Positions 51,751-59,065 of a stretch of DNA of 64,000 nt are shown piece after piece; position 1 is the stretch's first letter; every line of letters begins with the position of its first letter. Where the stretch lies: NCBI GenBank assembly GCA_024639165.1, contig JAHEIX010000005.1, positions 56,551 through 120,550 on the forward strand, in the 5' to 3' direction. Made by a program: the position numbers and the translations under genes. The notes beneath the pieces are model-generated. The model ran no database searches and was not told the DNA's origin. It saw nothing but the letters and a program-made list of their open reading frames with translations. Source of the DNA: UBA7446 sp024639165. GTDB taxonomy: Bacteria > Bacteroidota > Bacteroidia > Flavobacteriales > Flavobacteriaceae.

Positions 51751-53039
51751 GACGCGAGTCCTGCCTTATATGTTTCTAAGCATCTCAGGCGTGCCATTTT
51801 ATGATCAACCATTGGGCTGGGGTAATCCAACGATTGGTACTCGGGCACCCACTTTTTTATGTAGGTGTGTTCTTTGTCGAATTTTTTTACCTGTTCCGTT
51901 GGGTTAAATACGCGGAAGTATGGTGCAGCATCAACACCGCAGCCAGCCACCCATTGCCAGTTTCCTACATTGCTTGATTGTTCATAGTCTAGTAGTTTTT
52001 CAGCAAAGTAGGCCTCGCCCCATCGCCAATCAATAAGTAAGTGTTTGCACAGGAAACTGCCCACCAGCATACGCACCCTGTTGTGCATAAAACCTGTTTG
52101 ATTGAGTTCGCGCATTCCCGCGTCCACCAATGGATATCCCGTGTTACCTTCACACCATTTTGAAAAATCTGTTTCGTTGTTTCGCCATTCAATACGATCG
52201 TACTGGGGTTTAAAACTCAATGTAGTTGTATGGGGGAAGTGCCAAAGAATTTGCATAAAAAACTCACGCCAAATCAATTCTTTTAGGAAAGTAGGATTGC
52301 TGCTCTTTTTAGCTTTTTTCACCATGTCTCTGATGGATAGGGTACCAAATCGCAAGTGGATTCCCAGTCGGCTTGTACCGTCAATCGCAGGAAAATTCCG
52401 CACCGCATCATATGCGTCCATTAACGATAAGCTATGGTTGGGTTCTGGCGCATGATGAGTAGGTTTTTCAAAGCCCATAGCTTCTAATGTCGGTATGTTT
52501 GGCCGTATTTTTTTGTAAAGCTTGTTAAGAAGTGGTGCTGTGGGATACTCCGGCAACCCATCTTCGGCTTCCTTGGCCATCCACACTCTTGAAAATGGGG
52601 TATAAACCCTGTAGGGTGTACCGTCTTTTTTCAGCACTTCATCTGGTGCAAAAATTACTTGATCCTTGAATGTTTTAAAGCCAATACCTTTTGCAGCAAG
52701 GATCCCTTTGATTTTTAAATCTCTTGCTGTGGCATAGGGTTCGTAGTCTTCGTTCGTGTAGACTGCAGTTATGTTGTGTTCCTCGCACCACTGCGGAATA
52801 AGTTTTGATGGATTTCCTTTGGCCACGCACATGCTACTGCCATGTACTTCGCTTTCTTGTTGCATTTTGGCAATGTGTCGATGAATAAAATCAACACGGG
52901 CATCGTCTTTGGGTAGCTTTTCTAGGATGGACTCGTCAAATACAAATGCGGGTAACACTTTGTCTGCATCGATAAGTGCGTTGTAGAAACCCGCATTATC
53001 GTGAAAGCGCAAATCGCGACGAAACCAAAATAATATCAT
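51747..53039 (-). CDS. Deoxyribodipyrimidine photolyase, class I-like
   Basis: A protein of 430 residues with normal class I organisation. ILFWFRRDLRFHDNAGFYNAL starts the antenna domain. The FAD domain has GTSRLGIHLRFGTLSIRDMV, ELIWREFFMQIL, GNTGYPLVDAGMRELNQTGFMHNRVRMLVGSFLCKHLLIDWRWGE and DYEQSSNVGNWQWVAGCGVDAAPYFRVFNP. The tryptophans of the electron-transfer chain are at the expected places. The enzyme should use FADH- and light to split cyclobutane pyrimidine dimers. It overlaps the SDR gene and the DUF2256 gene by 4 bases each. Confidence 0.93.
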   Translation of the reverse strand: MILFWFRRDLRFHDNAGFYNALIDADKVLPAFVFDESILEKLPKDDARVDFIHRHIAKMQQESEVHGSSMCVAKGNPSKLIPQWCEEHNITAVYTNEDYEPYATARDLKIKGILAAKGIGFKTFKDQVIFAPDEVLKKDGTPYRVYTPFSRVWMAKEAEDGLPEYPTAPLLNKLYKKIRPNIPTLEAMGFEKPTHHAPEPNHSLSLMDAYDAVRNFPAIDGTSRLGIHLRFGTLSIRDMVKKAKKSSNPTFLKELIWREFFMQILWHFPHTTTLSFKPQYDRIEWRNNETDFSKWCEGNTGYPLVDAGMRELNQTGFMHNRVRMLVGSFLCKHLLIDWRWGEAYFAEKLLDYEQSSNVGNWQWVAGCGVDAAPYFRVFNPTEQVKKFDKEHTYIKKWVPEYQSLDYPSPMVDHKMARLRCLETYKAGLAS

Positions 53040-53737
53040 CCACTAATGTTTAAAGAAGACATACCGCCGTCAAGACCAAGTATTTGTCCGGTCATCCAAC
53101 TGCTTTTGTCTGTGAGTAAAAAGGCAGCCAATTGCGCTACATCCTCGGTTGTGCCTATTCTTTTTAAAGGGTGTCTTAAGGAAGCCTTTTCTTTTTTGGC
53201 CTCATTATTTAAAAATCTGTTTGCCAGCGGGGTGTCTGTGATGGAAGGTGCAATAACGTTCACACGTACCTTTGGTGCCCATTCCGCAGCCAAAGACCGC
53301 GCCAATCCCTCTAGTGCTCCTTTTGATGCTGCCACGCTTGCATGAAAGGGCATGCCTGTTTGTACTGCAACAGTGCTAAACAACACCACACTTGCTTGTT
53401 CGCTTGCCGCTAATAGCGGCTGAATGCTTTGTAAGCAGCGCACGGCACCCATTACATTGATTTCAAAATCATTTGTAAAGGCTTCGGGCTTTAATCCTCT
53501 GAATGGTCTCAGGTTAATGCTACCGGGACAGTAAGCAAACCCATCAATTTTTGAAGGCAATTGATCTAAGGAAAGCGTGTCCTCTAATACGTCAAAAGGA
53601 ATGTAAGTCACTTGTTTGCCAGCCAATCCTTCGTTGGTTCTGGAAGCGACAATTATTTCAGATCCTTCAGGAAGTTGGTCAATGATATCTTTGCCAATTC
53701 CATAGCTTCCGCCAATTAGTAAGTATGTTTTGCTCAT
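53036..53737 (-). CDS. SDR-fold protein lacking the catalytic tyrosine
   Basis: A Rossmann protein of 233 residues of the short-chain dehydrogenase superfamily. YLLIGGSYGIGKDII is the cofactor loop, and FAYCPGSINLRPF takes the place of the NNAG strand. Near the active site FSTVAVQTGMPFHASVAASKGALEG keeps Ser121 and Lys139, but Val135 (GTG at 53335-53333) stands where the catalytic Tyr of YxxxK should be. It may bind a nucleotide without classical dehydrogenase activity. GQILGLDGGMSSL closes the fold. It overlaps both neighbours by 4 bases within the photolyase operon. Confidence 0.88.
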   Translation of the reverse strand: MSKTYLLIGGSYGIGKDIIDQLPEGSEIIVASRTNEGLAGKQVTYIPFDVLEDTLSLDQLPSKIDGFAYCPGSINLRPFRGLKPEAFTNDFEINVMGAVRCLQSIQPLLAASEQASVVLFSTVAVQTGMPFHASVAASKGALEGLARSLAAEWAPKVRVNVIAPSITDTPLANRFLNNEAKKEKASLRHPLKRIGTTEDVAQLAAFLLTDKSSWMTGQILGLDGGMSSLNISG

Positions 53738-54192
53738 GATGTTGTTTTAAAAATTTCGTTGAGTGCTTTTTCTCTGTAGTCAAATATTTGTTTCACCTTA
53801 AAACGCACAAAAAGCATATGTGCAAACCGACCTAGAGGGCCCAAAGGAAGTTTATAGTCTACAATATCTTCCATCATAACCCCAGTGGCTGTTTTGTGTA
53901 TAAAATGCTTGTGATGCCAAAAAGAATATGGTCCAAAGCGTTGTTCATCGACAAAATAAGCCCCTTCAGCTACGTGCGTGATTTCAGTAACCCAGCGAAA
54001 GGGGATGCCTAAAATCGGTGTTAGTCTGTATTGAATGATCTGCCCGGGGAACATGCTGCGATCTGCACCCGAAATGATGTCAAACCCCATATAGTCTGGC
54101 GTAATGCGTTTTAAGTTCTTGGGATCGGAAAGAAATTCCCAAGCCTTTTCCATTGTGATGGGCAGTTCTTGTTTGGAAGTATATCGGTACAT
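53734..54192 (-). CDS. SRPBCC family protein, first gene of the photolyase operon
   Basis: A helix-grip (Bet v1/START-like) protein of 152 residues from the ATG at 54192; an upstream in-frame ATG at 54210 lies inside the predicted promoter. ELPITMEKAWEFLSDPKNLKRITPDYMGFDIISG and WVTEITHVAEGAYFVDEQRFGPYSFWHHKHFIH are typical of the SRPBCC proteins found beside photolyases and SDR genes. The fold forms a hydrophobic cavity; the ligand is unknown. The gene opens the eight-gene leftward operon and overlaps the SDR gene by 4 bases. Confidence 0.9.
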   Translation of the reverse strand: MYRYTSKQELPITMEKAWEFLSDPKNLKRITPDYMGFDIISGADRSMFPGQIIQYRLTPILGIPFRWVTEITHVAEGAYFVDEQRFGPYSFWHHKHFIHKTATGVMMEDIVDYKLPLGPLGRFAHMLFVRFKVKQIFDYREKALNEIFKTTS

Positions 54193-54207
54193 AGTGCAGG
54201 TTTTATG

Positions 54208-54215
54208 CAAATATA
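54208..54215 (-). promoter_or_regulatory. Predicted -7 box (TATATTTG) of the photolyase operon
   Basis: TATATTTG on the minus strand fits TAnnTTTG and lies 15 bases before the SRPBCC start codon. A TTTG inside the operator palindrome, 21 bases upstream, can serve as the -33 element, so a bound regulator would block RNA polymerase. Confidence 0.65.
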
Positions 54216-54221
54216 CCTATT

Positions 54222-54253
54222 TTGTTTAACGATATTCAAATAACATTAAACAA
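54222..54253. promoter_or_regulatory. 32-bp interrupted palindrome, probable operator of the photolyase operon
   Basis: TTGTTTAA and TTAAACAA form perfect 8-bp arms around a 16-base centre. On the coding strand the element starts TTGTTTAATGTT and ends TAAACAA. A site of the same length, with the same first 12 and last 7 bases, stands at the merR/carH-like promoter (63744-63775). It covers the predicted -33 region, so I infer repression by that regulator. Confidence 0.7.
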
Positions 54254-54258
54254 AATTA

Positions 54259-54597
54259 TCAACTAAACTTTTTCTTGAGGGCTTTTTCCGTTTGGATTAC
54301 AGAAATAAAAGGGTAAAGCGTTGTCAAAATGATAGCAATCCATATTCCTGCTTTGCCAGTTTCAAAAAGTATAAAAAGTGCACAGGTTAACAAGCAATAA
54401 TAGCCAGATTGGATAATGTACTTAGATGATTCTTTTTGTGCATAGTCCCAATGAGCTTGACTTTTTTTTGAACGTGAAGTTCGGTAGCCATAAAAATCAT
54501 TGATTTTTTTTGGGGGATAGCGCAATACAAGTTGACCTGTGATAATGTATATCAGCCCGCAAAGAACACAAACAAGTACAGGGGAATTAATTTCCAT
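54259..54597 (-). CDS. SdpI family membrane protein
   Basis: A protein of about 112 residues with three hydrophobic segments. RYPPKKINDFYGYRTSRSKKSQAHWDYAQKESSKYI is the SdpI signature (GYRT...S..W..A). SdpI itself is an immunity protein against the Bacillus toxin SDP, but most short family members have no known role. I start it at the ATG at 54597; in-frame starts further up would extend the overlap with aquaporin. It overlaps the aquaporin gene by 11 bases, so they are co-transcribed. The end lies just upstream of the photolyase operator. Confidence 0.85.
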   Translation of the reverse strand: MEINSPVLVCVLCGLIYIITGQLVLRYPPKKINDFYGYRTSRSKKSQAHWDYAQKESSKYIIQSGYYCLLTCALFILFETGKAGIWIAIILTTLYPFISVIQTEKALKKKFS

Positions 54598-55246
54598 CAT
54601 CAACAGGCACAAAGTAGTTAAAAAGGACTACGGCAAGTGCCATTCCCGCAAAAGGGGCAGTAAGGTATAGCCACATGGGGTCCCAGTGGTTTCCAACAAG
54701 GGCAGGTCCAAATGAACGGGCAGGGTTCATGGATGCATTGGTGAGCGGGCCCGCAAACATGGCCTCAAGTAAAATTACACTGCCGACTGCCAAACCTGCT
54801 ACAGGTCCTATTTCTTTGCTACCCGTACTTATATGAAGTATTACAATCATTAGGAAAAAGGACAACAGAAACTCAAGCCAAAAGGCACTTTCATGGGGGA
54901 TGCTAGGTATGGTAGCTCCTAAAATTTTACTTTGTGGAATAATTGTTTTTACGGCTAGGCTAGCTGCTACAGCTGCTGCAGTTTGGGTAATTAGGTATGC
55001 TGGTACTTTTTTCCAAGGGAAACGTTTGGCAAGTGCAAAAGCTGTAGTTACTGCGGGGTTGAAGTGCGCACCAGACTGTGACCCGAAAGCATAAATCATA
55101 ACCATTACAATGAGTCCCCAAGTAATGGCTACTCCCTCGTGGGCAACCCCTCCTGTTGTTTCGTTTACAGCCATAGCAGCCGTTCCGCAAAAGACCATGG
55201 CAAAGGTTCCTATAAATTCAGCGTAAAGTGCAGTGTAGCGTTTCAT
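54587..55246 (-). CDS. Aquaporin, MIP family
   Basis: A channel protein of 219 residues with six membrane helices and two half-helices. Both NPA boxes are present: SGAHFNPAVTTAFALA and NASMNPARSFGPALVG. The Arg after the second NPA, the ar/R filter residue, is conserved. Surrounding residues resemble water-type aquaporins (AqpZ/plant-like) more than glycerol facilitators, since no Asp follows the second NPA-R. It probably conducts water, perhaps small neutral solutes. It is coupled to the SdpI-like gene. Confidence 0.92.
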   Translation of the reverse strand: MKRYTALYAEFIGTFAMVFCGTAAMAVNETTGGVAHEGVAITWGLIVMVMIYAFGSQSGAHFNPAVTTAFALAKRFPWKKVPAYLITQTAAAVAASLAVKTIIPQSKILGATIPSIPHESAFWLEFLLSFFLMIVILHISTGSKEIGPVAGLAVGSVILLEAMFAGPLTNASMNPARSFGPALVGNHWDPMWLYLTAPFAGMALAVVLFNYFVPVDDGN

Positions 55247-55285
55247 GCTGCTAAAGTAAGAATGATAAGGTTAGCTAAATGTTAT

Positions 55286-55981
55286 TTAAATACGTTTTCC
55301 TGTACTTAATACGTACAAGGTGTACGTCAGGACAACTAAAATGATTTCCCAAAAGAAAATATAGTAGGGCCATGCTCCGATAATCAGGGGGTTGTTAACA
55401 TCAGGCGTGTTGGCTAAATACATATAGTTAGAATCGATGATAAAATTCAAGGGCATTACAAATGCCAATAATATATTAATGTAAATCGAAAATTTGAGCC
55501 ATGAATATTTTGTCAGTTTATAGCCTAAATTTTTGAACATGAATATAGGCAACAGCATTATACCTCCGTGTGAAACGTAGTACTCTAGATATTCGTAGCT
55601 AGTGCCGTCAAAATTATTTATTTGGGGAGTGAGAAAAGCTTGAATCGCGCCAATAATACCTGCGTAAAACAAAAACTCAAAAAGCCACTTTTTTTTAGGG
55701 ATAAAGAGAATAATACAAGCGATGAGGTTTGAAACACTACAAAGGTGTAAGGGTAGGTTATCACTAATATTCCAATACCCATTGATGATGTTGCGAGCGT
55801 GACCTGTAATTGTTGTGCTAATTAAGATCAGTGCAATCAGCATTCCCATGCGAAGTTGGTACTTGGGAGGCATGCGTTTACCAACAAAAAGATAAGCAAC
55901 CATAACAAGCAGTGTCCACAAAGAGTTTCTTACCCACTCTTCAGATAAAAACTCAATTATATAAGCTTTTGGTTCGGTCAT
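55286..55981 (-). CDS. TIGR02206 family membrane protein (YwaF-like)
   Basis: A membrane protein of 231 residues from the ATG at 55981 (MTEPKAYIIEFLSEEW). A longer frame from 56101 would run through the maf gene and is not credible. About six or seven helices are seen. NISDNLPLHLCSVSNLIACI and YYVSHGGIMLLPIFMF hold the conserved His residues of TIGR02206/TMEM164-like proteins. The human homolog TMEM164 is an acyltransferase for ether phospholipids; whether this applies here is unknown. It ends the leftward DUF2520-kdsC-maf group. Confidence 0.82.
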   Translation of the reverse strand: MTEPKAYIIEFLSEEWVRNSLWTLLVMVAYLFVGKRMPPKYQLRMGMLIALILISTTITGHARNIINGYWNISDNLPLHLCSVSNLIACIILFIPKKKWLFEFLFYAGIIGAIQAFLTPQINNFDGTSYEYLEYYVSHGGIMLLPIFMFKNLGYKLTKYSWLKFSIYINILLAFVMPLNFIIDSNYMYLANTPDVNNPLIIGAWPYYIFFWEIILVVLTYTLYVLSTGKRI

Positions 55982-56030
55982 AAAGGGTGTTTCAAAAAAA
56001 TAAATATAATCATATTGAAATAAAATGATT

Positions 56031-56612
56031 TTATGCTTTGATTGAAGGTAAATAGGGGAGTAGCAATTGATGTGTTTTTGCGGTAGGCAAGCCAACAACA
56101 TTCGTATAAGAACCCGCTATTTTGGATACCCCAATCAGTCCAATCCAGTCTTGAATACCATAACCGCCTGCCTTGTCAAAGGGTTTGTGAGTTTTGGCGT
56201 AATGGGTGATATCTGCTTTTGACAATACAACCATACTCACCTGAGTTGTTTCTTGAACGCACGTCTGTGTTTCGTTAGTGCTCAAACAAACAGAGGTGAT
56301 AACTTCGTGTGTTTTGCCAGATAATTTTGAAAGCATCTCAATAGCATGGGCTTCATCTATGGGCTTGCCCAGTGCGGCGTCATCAAGCCAAACAAGAGTG
56401 TCGGCAGTAAGCACCAATTCGTTTCGCTGAAGCTGTTGCTGGTGGGACTTACCTTTTAATCGCGCTAAAAAATCGGTTATTTCAACGCCCTTCAATTCTT
56501 GGGGGTATATTTCCTCAATTGCTAAAACACGCTGCTCAAAGGCAACGCCCATTTGCTTTAAGAGGGCAACACGTCTGGGCGAACCAGAGCCAAGGAATAG
56601 TTTGTAGGTCAT
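56031..56612 (-). CDS. maf: Maf-like nucleoside triphosphate pyrophosphatase
   Basis: A protein of 193 residues. LFLGSGSPRRVALLKQMGVAF is the N-terminal phosphate-binding motif, LTADTLVWLDDAALGKPIDEAHAIEML contains the catalytic Asp and metal site, and GYGIQDWIGLIGVSKIAGSYTNVVGLP completes the fold. Maf enzymes hydrolyse dTTP/UTP and modified nucleotides and affect septum formation. It overlaps the kdsC-like gene by 4 bases and belongs to the leftward operon starting at DUF2520. Confidence 0.94.
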   Translation of the reverse strand: MTYKLFLGSGSPRRVALLKQMGVAFEQRVLAIEEIYPQELKGVEITDFLARLKGKSHQQQLQRNELVLTADTLVWLDDAALGKPIDEAHAIEMLSKLSGKTHEVITSVCLSTNETQTCVQETTQVSMVVLSKADITHYAKTHKPFDKAGGYGIQDWIGLIGVSKIAGSYTNVVGLPTAKTHQLLLPYLPSIKA

Positions 56613-57136
56613 TTGCTATCGTTGCGAGCATTGGTGAGGGCTCCCCACTTACCTTGTACTTTTAAAACTTGCTCAATTACGTCTCGGACACAGCCTTTAC
56701 CTCCGTCTTTGTGAGAGATATAATCAGCGGAAGCCAAAACTTCTGGAACTGCGTCGTTAGGACAACATCCTAGCCGAACCATTTCCATGGCTTCAACATC
56801 GGGAATATCATCGCCCATAAAGAGCATATTTTCAAAAGGCACACTGTTTTCTTTGCTGTATTTATGCAGTATGCTTGCCTTTTGGTGTGCTCCCAAGTAC
56901 ACGTCTTGGATACCCAATTGATTGAGACGCATTCTTACGGCTTCGTTTGTTCCCCCTGAAATAATAACAACGCCAAAGCCAGCGTGAAGCGCAGCTTTAA
57001 CCGCATAGCCATCTTTAGTGTTCATGGTGCGTATCATTTCTCCATCAGGCAAAATGGTAATGCTACCATCGGTAAATACACCATCTACATCAAAAACAAA
57101 AGTGGTGATGTGTTTGAATTCTTCTTTGTAACTCAT
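56609..57136 (-). CDS. kdsC: HAD-IIIA phosphatase, KDO-8-phosphate phosphatase-like
   Basis: A protein of 175 residues without a cap domain. TFVFDVDGVFTDGSITILPDGEMIRTMNTKDGYAVKAAL has the DxD nucleophile, FGVVIISGGTNEAVRMRL motif II, and MLFMGDDIPDVEAMEMVRLGCCPNDAVPEVL motifs III and IV. It is expected to remove phosphate from KDO-8-P for LPS synthesis, acting as a tetramer. The neighbours DUF2520 and maf are the usual ones in flavobacteria. Other HAD-IIIA substrates cannot be ruled out. Confidence 0.85.
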   Translation of the reverse strand: MSYKEEFKHITTFVFDVDGVFTDGSITILPDGEMIRTMNTKDGYAVKAALHAGFGVVIISGGTNEAVRMRLNQLGIQDVYLGAHQKASILHKYSKENSVPFENMLFMGDDIPDVEAMEMVRLGCCPNDAVPEVLASADYISHKDGGKGCVRDVIEQVLKVQGKWGALTNARNDSK

Positions 57137-57879
57137 GTGTTATGTGTTTTATATATAGATTGACTCAATGCGCGATACAAATTTGCCTCTTCCGTCGTCA
57201 AGATATCAATATGTTTTGACTGTGTGTGTCTATCATTTCGTTTGGCTGGTCCAGTTTGATGTGTCGCCGCATCTGAATGCAGGCTGCGCGATAGCGTTTC
57301 TTTAATAATCGGATGGAGCAATGCGTGGGGGAGGCTTGCATTTGAAGTGATTTGTTGACTGATACCCAAGAGGTGATTACAGAAGTTATTTGCAAAAACA
57401 GCTGCGGCGTGCAGATGTAGGCGTTGTTCAGCCGTCACAAAATGGACTTCATCACTCAATTGCCGTGCAAGCTTTCCGAGTAGATCCAAGTCCGTATTGT
57501 CATTTGCTTCCAAACAAAACGGGATATTTTTCCAATGTAACTTTTGCCCTGGTGAAAAACGTTGTAACGGATAGAAAACCCCTGTGCGTTTATGGGGTGC
57601 GAGCACATCCATGGATTGGGCAGCTGCCGTATGCACTACCAAAGCATTTGTCTTAAAACCTTGTGCTACTTCAGCAATGTGGTCATCTGAGATAGCCAAA
57701 ATACAAATGTCTACCTCAATGTCATTTTGGAATACATTAAAATAGGGTGTTTGGTTGGCTAGTGGTGGCTGTTCACTTCTGCCAATCCATTGTACACAAG
57801 AAATCGTTTCTAATCTCTCAAAGGCTTTTAAAAAATGTGTAGCAAGATTACCCGTGCCAAAAAGTGCTATTCGCATCAT
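57133..57879 (-). CDS. Rossmann-like/DUF2520 protein
   Basis: A protein of 248 residues. RIALFGTGNLATHFLKAFE is an NAD(P)-binding loop of the Rossmann type, CILAISDDHIAEVAQ and HTAAAQSMDVLAPHKRTGVFYPLQRFSPG follow, and the C-terminal DUF2520 domain has AEQRLHLHAAAVFANNFCNHLLGIS and LLHPIIKETL. The structure resembles ketopantoate or pyrroline-5-carboxylate reductases. The substrate is unknown. It is the first gene of the operon to kdsC, maf and the TIGR02206 protein, with a TAATTTTG box just upstream, and is divergent from ndk. Confidence 0.9.
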   Translation of the reverse strand: MMRIALFGTGNLATHFLKAFERLETISCVQWIGRSEQPPLANQTPYFNVFQNDIEVDICILAISDDHIAEVAQGFKTNALVVHTAAAQSMDVLAPHKRTGVFYPLQRFSPGQKLHWKNIPFCLEANDNTDLDLLGKLARQLSDEVHFVTAEQRLHLHAAAVFANNFCNHLLGISQQITSNASLPHALLHPIIKETLSRSLHSDAATHQTGPAKRNDRHTQSKHIDILTTEEANLYRALSQSIYKTHNT

Positions 57880-57883
57880 TGTT

Positions 57884-57891
57884 CAAAATTA
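57884..57891 (-). promoter_or_regulatory. Predicted -7 box (TAATTTTG) of the DUF2520-kdsC-maf operon
   Basis: TAATTTTG on the minus strand matches TAnnTTTG and ends 4 bases before the ATG at 57879. Confidence 0.5.
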
Positions 57892-57933
57892 CAAATAACT
57901 GCCTACTTGTAAATGACTTTATATGAATTTCAT

Positions 57934-57941
57934 TAGGTTTG
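57934..57941 (+). promoter_or_regulatory. Predicted -7 box (TAGGTTTG) of ndk
   Basis: TAGGTTTG matches TAnnTTTG and lies 13 bases before the ATG at 57955. A possible -33 TTG is 24 bases upstream, longer than usual. Confidence 0.45.
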
Positions 57942-57954
57942 CACAAAATTGCAT

Positions 57955-58374
57955 ATGAAAACAAATCAGACTTTCACGATGATTAAGCCCGATGCTGTCG
58001 GTAACGGCCACATTGGAGCGATATTGAATAAAATTGCAGAAGCAGGATTTACCTTTAAAGCATTGAAGATGACACGCTTGTCTCAAACAGCTGCAGAGGC
58101 TTTTTATGCTGTTCATAACGAGCGTCCATTTTTTAATGATTTGGTAGCATTTATGACCAGTGGCCCTATTGTAGCTGCTGTTTTGGAGAAAGACAATGCC
58201 GTAGATGATTTCCGTACCTTAATTGGTGCTACAAACCCAGAGGAGGCAGCTGTTGGAACCATCCGAAAATCTTTTGCTACATCTGTTGGTGAGAATGCTA
58301 TTCATGGCTCAGACAGCAACGAAAATGCAGCAATTGAGATCGCTTTCCACTTTGCTGAAAGTGAGCAGTTTTAA
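57955..58374 (+). CDS. ndk: Nucleoside diphosphate kinase
   Basis: An enzyme of 139 residues from the ATG at 57955. It transfers the gamma phosphate of ATP to NDPs via a phosphohistidine. TFTMIKPDAVGNGHIGAIL, ALKMTRLSQTAAEAFYAVH, RPFFNDLVAFMTSGPIVAAVLEKDNAV and the active-site His in ENAIHGSDSNENAAIEIAFHF are intact. The protein is of normal length. It is divergent from DUF2520 and its 3' end overlaps the convergent DUF721 gene by 4 bases. Confidence 0.97.
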   Translation: MKTNQTFTMIKPDAVGNGHIGAILNKIAEAGFTFKALKMTRLSQTAAEAFYAVHNERPFFNDLVAFMTSGPIVAAVLEKDNAVDDFRTLIGATNPEEAAVGTIRKSFATSVGENAIHGSDSNENAAIEIAFHFAESEQF

Positions 58375-58667
58375 CGCAACACCAATTTTGATATACAATC
58401 TTTCTCTAAGCCTTCATTAAGCATGGCAATGATGTTCTTTTTGCCATAATTCAGTTCTTCACGTAGTACAGAGGAGGTAAGGCTAACATAAAGCGTTTTT
58501 CCAACCAATTTAATCGAAGTGGTATAGGCTTGTACTCCAGCACCCATGAGTTCAGCCCACAACGCCGCTAACTTGACGTTATCAAGGCCTTTTTCTAGCT
58601 TATTTGTAGCCGTAAACTGACGTAATACGTCTTCTATTGGTTGCGGTTCATCTTTTCGTGTGCTCAT
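58371..58667 (-). CDS. DUF721 protein (DciA-like)
   Basis: A small basic protein of 98 residues. IEDVLRQFTATNKLEKGLDNVKLAALWAELMGAGVQAYTTSIKLVGKTLYVSLTSSVLREELNYGKKNIIAMLNE is the DUF721 domain. In other bacteria DUF721/DciA proteins help the replicative helicase at the origin; a similar role here is inferred. It follows the lipoprotein and recF genes in the same direction with 4-base overlaps, so three coupled genes lead from DNA repair to replication functions. Confidence 0.88.
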   Translation of the reverse strand: MSTRKDEPQPIEDVLRQFTATNKLEKGLDNVKLAALWAELMGAGVQAYTTSIKLVGKTLYVSLTSSVLREELNYGKKNIIAMLNEGLEKDCISKLVLR

Positions 58668-59065
58668 GGTTGGTATTTAGTATAATAAAAAACGACACCT
58701 CGTGCATCTTTTAGTCTTAATTTGTCAGCTGTTAATACCGTGATTTCTTCTTGCCAACTTTCTTTTTGTTTGCTGTAGGTAATAATGCATTTATTTTCCA
58801 GAAATGCAATATTGAAGTGAACAAAGTCATTTGAACCGTTGAATTGCTTGTTAAATGAGGGTTTTAGTTTTTTTCTAATCCCCTGTAGCGCATCAAGTTT
58901 AAAAAAATCAACATCAACAGAGGATTTGAATTGTTTCTCCTCGCCACTAGGCGACACTGCTTTGTCTATGCGCCAATACCCATTAAGTTGATCTAGGTCT
59001 GAAGGTTTTACATTAGTGGTACAACCTATCAAAAGCAAACAAAATAGGGGGAATACAATTCTCAT
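58664..59065 (-). CDS. Lipoprotein, lipocalin-like
   Basis: A protein of 133 residues with a lipoprotein signal peptide: MRIVFPLFCLLLIGC ends at the lipobox Cys15. The mature part is predicted beta-rich (LNGYWRIDKAVSPSGEEKQF, FNIAFLENKCIITYSKQ), which resembles small lipocalin-like proteins of flavobacteria. The function is unknown. It sits between recF and DUF721 with 4-base overlaps on both sides, so it is made with them although it works in another compartment. Confidence 0.82.
   Translation of the reverse strand: MRIVFPLFCLLLIGCTTNVKPSDLDQLNGYWRIDKAVSPSGEEKQFKSSVDVDFFKLDALQGIRKKLKPSFNKQFNGSNDFVHFNIAFLENKCIITYSKQKESWQEEITVLTADKLRLKDARGVVFYYTKYQP

Noticed and set aside
54222..54253. Phage attachment site or transposon end
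   Set aside because: The second copy is at a promoter in the same genome segment, and no integrase or transposase lies between them.
54259..54597. Bacteriocin immunity system based on the SdpI name
   Set aside because: No toxin gene is adjacent and most short SdpI-family proteins have no link to toxins.
55982..56101. N-terminal extension of the TIGR02206 membrane protein
   Set aside because: It would read through the 3' end of maf and the intergenic gap; the ATG at 55981 gives the normal family start.
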